Positions 62,783-64,000 of a stretch of 64,000 nucleotides of DNA are shown one piece after another. The notes beneath the pieces were generated by a model. The model made no database searches, had not been told where the DNA came from, and saw only the letters and a program-made list of their open reading frames with translations. The translations under genes and the position numbers were made by a program. This DNA is from Hyphomicrobiales bacterium (GTDB taxonomy: Bacteria > Pseudomonadota > Alphaproteobacteria > Rhizobiales > Rhizobiaceae): positions 1 through 64,000 of the forward strand of contig UBNQ01000026.1 of NCBI GenBank assembly GCA_900466875.1. Reading direction: 5' to 3'. The first letter of the stretch is position 1; the number at the start of each line of letters is the position of its first letter.

Positions 62783-63778
62783 ATGTCGCGTGAAAATCCA
62801 TTCGCCAAGCTGGACATGGCTGCCATCTCGGCGAGCCAGACGCCAACCAAGCCGGGCTACGGCATGACAGGAGCGGCAAAGACGGTTGTCCGCTCCATCG
62901 AGGATATGGCCGAGACCACCAAGAAGCTGATGGAAGGCGAGGTAATCGTCGATCTTGATCCGCACTTGATCGATGCCTCCTTCGTTTCCGACCGTTTGTC
63001 CGACGATGGGGAGGAGTTTCAGGAACTGCTCCAGGCGATCAAGGAATCAGGTCAGACGACGCCTATTTTGGTTCGTCCGAGCTCGACAGACGTCAAGCGA
63101 TATATGGTGGTGTTCGGCCATCGTCGCCTCAGGGTGGCCCGCGAGCTTGGCGTCTCGGTCAAGGCAATCGTAAAGCAGTTGGACGACACCACATCGGCTA
63201 TCGTACAGGGCCAGGAAAATGCGGCCCGGTCGAATTTGTCGTTCATAGAACGCGCCTACTTCGCCCGAAACTTGATTGCCTCAGGCATGACGAAGGAGAC
63301 CGTTCGTTCCTCGCTTGCCATTGACGAGGCCATGCTCTCGAAGATGCTCGCGGTCGTTGAGGCTGTGCCGGCATCTGTTATCACGGCTTTGGGCGCGTCC
63401 AAGAAAATCGGGCGCGACCGGTGGCTGAGCCTTCGCCAACTTGTTCTTGCCCCTGCCCTCTCTAAGGTTGCGATTGAGCACGTGGAGTCTGCCGACTTCC
63501 AGGCGCTCCATGAAGACGACCGCTTCGAGAAACTCCATGATCACCTGAAGCGATACAAGGCCAGGTCAGCCGCCAAGAAGCCGAAGGCTGAATCCGCTGT
63601 TCGAGACTGGACCTCAACCGATCGCGCGTTGAACATGGTGATAAATGCGAAGGCAAAGAAGGTTGCCATCGAGCTTACCAATGCTGAAGCCAAGCCGTTC
63701 AGCGAATGGCTGTCTTCACACATGGGTCGTTTGTACGAGGAGTACAAAGGATCGAAAACTGAAACCAACGGAGACTGA
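62783..63778 (+). CDS. repB: RepB, ParB-like centromere-binding protein
   Basis: A 331-residue protein. The N-terminus MSRENPFAKLDMAAISASQT is typical of RepB. The ParB-type core has PILVRPSSTD, YMVVFGHRRLRVARELG and GQENAARSNLSFIERAYFAR, then a helix-turn-helix (TKETVRSSLAIDEAMLSKM). It binds parS-like sites; none was clearly recognised nearby. CGGAGGA precedes the ATG; repA ends 84 bp upstream. Confidence 0.96.
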   Translation: MSRENPFAKLDMAAISASQTPTKPGYGMTGAAKTVVRSIEDMAETTKKLMEGEVIVDLDPHLIDASFVSDRLSDDGEEFQELLQAIKESGQTTPILVRPSSTDVKRYMVVFGHRRLRVARELGVSVKAIVKQLDDTTSAIVQGQENAARSNLSFIERAYFARNLIASGMTKETVRSSLAIDEAMLSKMLAVVEAVPASVITALGASKKIGRDRWLSLRQLVLAPALSKVAIEHVESADFQALHEDDRFEKLHDHLKRYKARSAAKKPKAESAVRDWTSTDRALNMVINAKAKKVAIELTNAEAKPFSEWLSSHMGRLYEEYKGSKTETNGD

Positions 63779-63784
63779 ACCGCA

Positions 63785-63821
63785 AAAGAAAAAGGCCCCC
63801 AAACGGCGAACCGTGGAAGCC
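63785..63821 (-). terminator. Terminator of the antisense RNA
   Basis: The minus strand reads GGCTTCC, ACGG, loop TTCG, CCGT, TT, GGGGGCC, then TTTTTCTTTT. The two arms (63815-63821 with 63794-63800, and the inner 4-bp stem) pair completely with two G-T pairs and a TT bulge. Confidence 0.85.
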
Positions 63822-63840
63822 TCTCTCGTCATCTCTAGCA
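63787..63840 (-). ncRNA. Antisense RNA (ctRNA) between repB and repC
   Basis: On the minus strand a strong promoter, TTGACT (63875-63870), 17-bp spacer and GATTCT (63852-63847), predicts a start near 63840. About 54 nt later a hairpin ends in a T-rich tract. This is the position and size of the incompatibility antisense RNA of repABC plasmids, which attenuates repC expression by binding the repB-repC leader. Confidence 0.85.
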
Positions 63841-63934
63841 GGATCGAGAATCGCATTTCCCGGAATCACAGTCAAGAGTCTTGGCGCCGTTTTGGTGAGC
63901 GGATTTCCTTTGCCTGAAGCAAGGTGAAAGAAAA

Positions 63935-64000
63935 ATGCAGACGGGACATGTGACGACGCCCTTTGGGCGGCGGGCGATGTCGCTCGCCCTGGTCCGAAAC
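63935..64000 (+). CDS. repC: RepC, replication initiator (5' end only)
   Basis: The ATG at 63935 opens a frame encoding MQTGHVTTPFGRRAMSLALV, the recognisable RepC N-terminus, before the window ends. RepC binds the origin within its own gene and is needed for replication. AAGGTG lies just upstream. It follows the antisense RNA region, as in all repABC operons. Confidence 0.92.
   Translation, partial: MQTGHVTTPFGRRAMSLALVRN

Noticed and set aside
1-64000. tRNA, rRNA genes, CRISPR arrays and vir genes
   Set aside because: None was recognised in the sequence.

Overview
This window is part of a conjugative repABC plasmid from the Rhizobium/Agrobacterium group (Alphaproteobacteria, Rhizobiales). 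Its right end holds a complete Ti-plasmid-style mating-pair-formation operon (traI-trbBCDEJKLFGHI, 61129 down to 50809, minus strand). Divergent from it are repA, repB and the start of repC (61508 to the window end), with two TraR-type boxes in the shared control region and a small antisense RNA between repB and repC. The rest is plasmid accessory DNA.

Layout. 1-3.7 kb: two insertion elements side by side, an ISNCY-like element that appears to carry a passenger gene, then an IS30 element. 3.9-6.5 kb: a divergent nitroreductase/LysR pair and an unknown gene. 6.7-16.9 kb: a minus-strand oxidation module (zinc alcohol dehydrogenase, metallo-beta-lactamase-fold hydrolase, aldehyde dehydrogenase) with a pirin, then a plus-strand set of MFS exporter, Gal80-like Gfo/Idh protein, aldo/keto reductase and LysR. 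17-24 kb: an aconitase-X dehydratase, an L,D-transpeptidase, a LysR, and a MerR/S9-peptidase pair. 24-29 kb: lipoprotein, broken membrane-protein gene, OmpR-type response regulator, sensor kinase, class C beta-lactamase and a BA14K protein. 29-40 kb: redox enzymes with divergent LysR regulators, an MFS exporter, a hydrolase and a second Gal80-like protein. 40-45 kb: an AraC regulator joined to a three-subunit molybdenum aldehyde oxidoreductase (PaoABC type). 45-50.6 kb: MacAB efflux, a second sensor kinase paralogous to the first, and the decayed remains of its response regulator.

The most interesting signal joins the 24-29 kb and 48-50.6 kb regions. An 11-nt-spaced direct repeat of CGTAAY occurs four times: before the lipoprotein/regulator/kinase operon, before the ampC-like gene, before macA, and before the ruined second regulator. 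Each copy points toward its gene. In three of the four a CAT-starting -10-like hexamer begins 12 nt downstream. This is the geometry of promoters activated by OmpR/PhoB-family regulators. I infer a plasmid-borne regulon in which one surviving response regulator (25132-25806), possibly fed by two kinases, controls a beta-lactamase, a tripartite efflux pump and itself.

Copy number and transfer look coupled: the TraI acyl-homoserine-lactone synthase gene and repA share a 378-bp divergent region with two tra boxes exactly 90 bp apart. No traR, traM, relaxase or vir genes lie in this window. All family names come from reading translated sequence and motifs; no database search was run.
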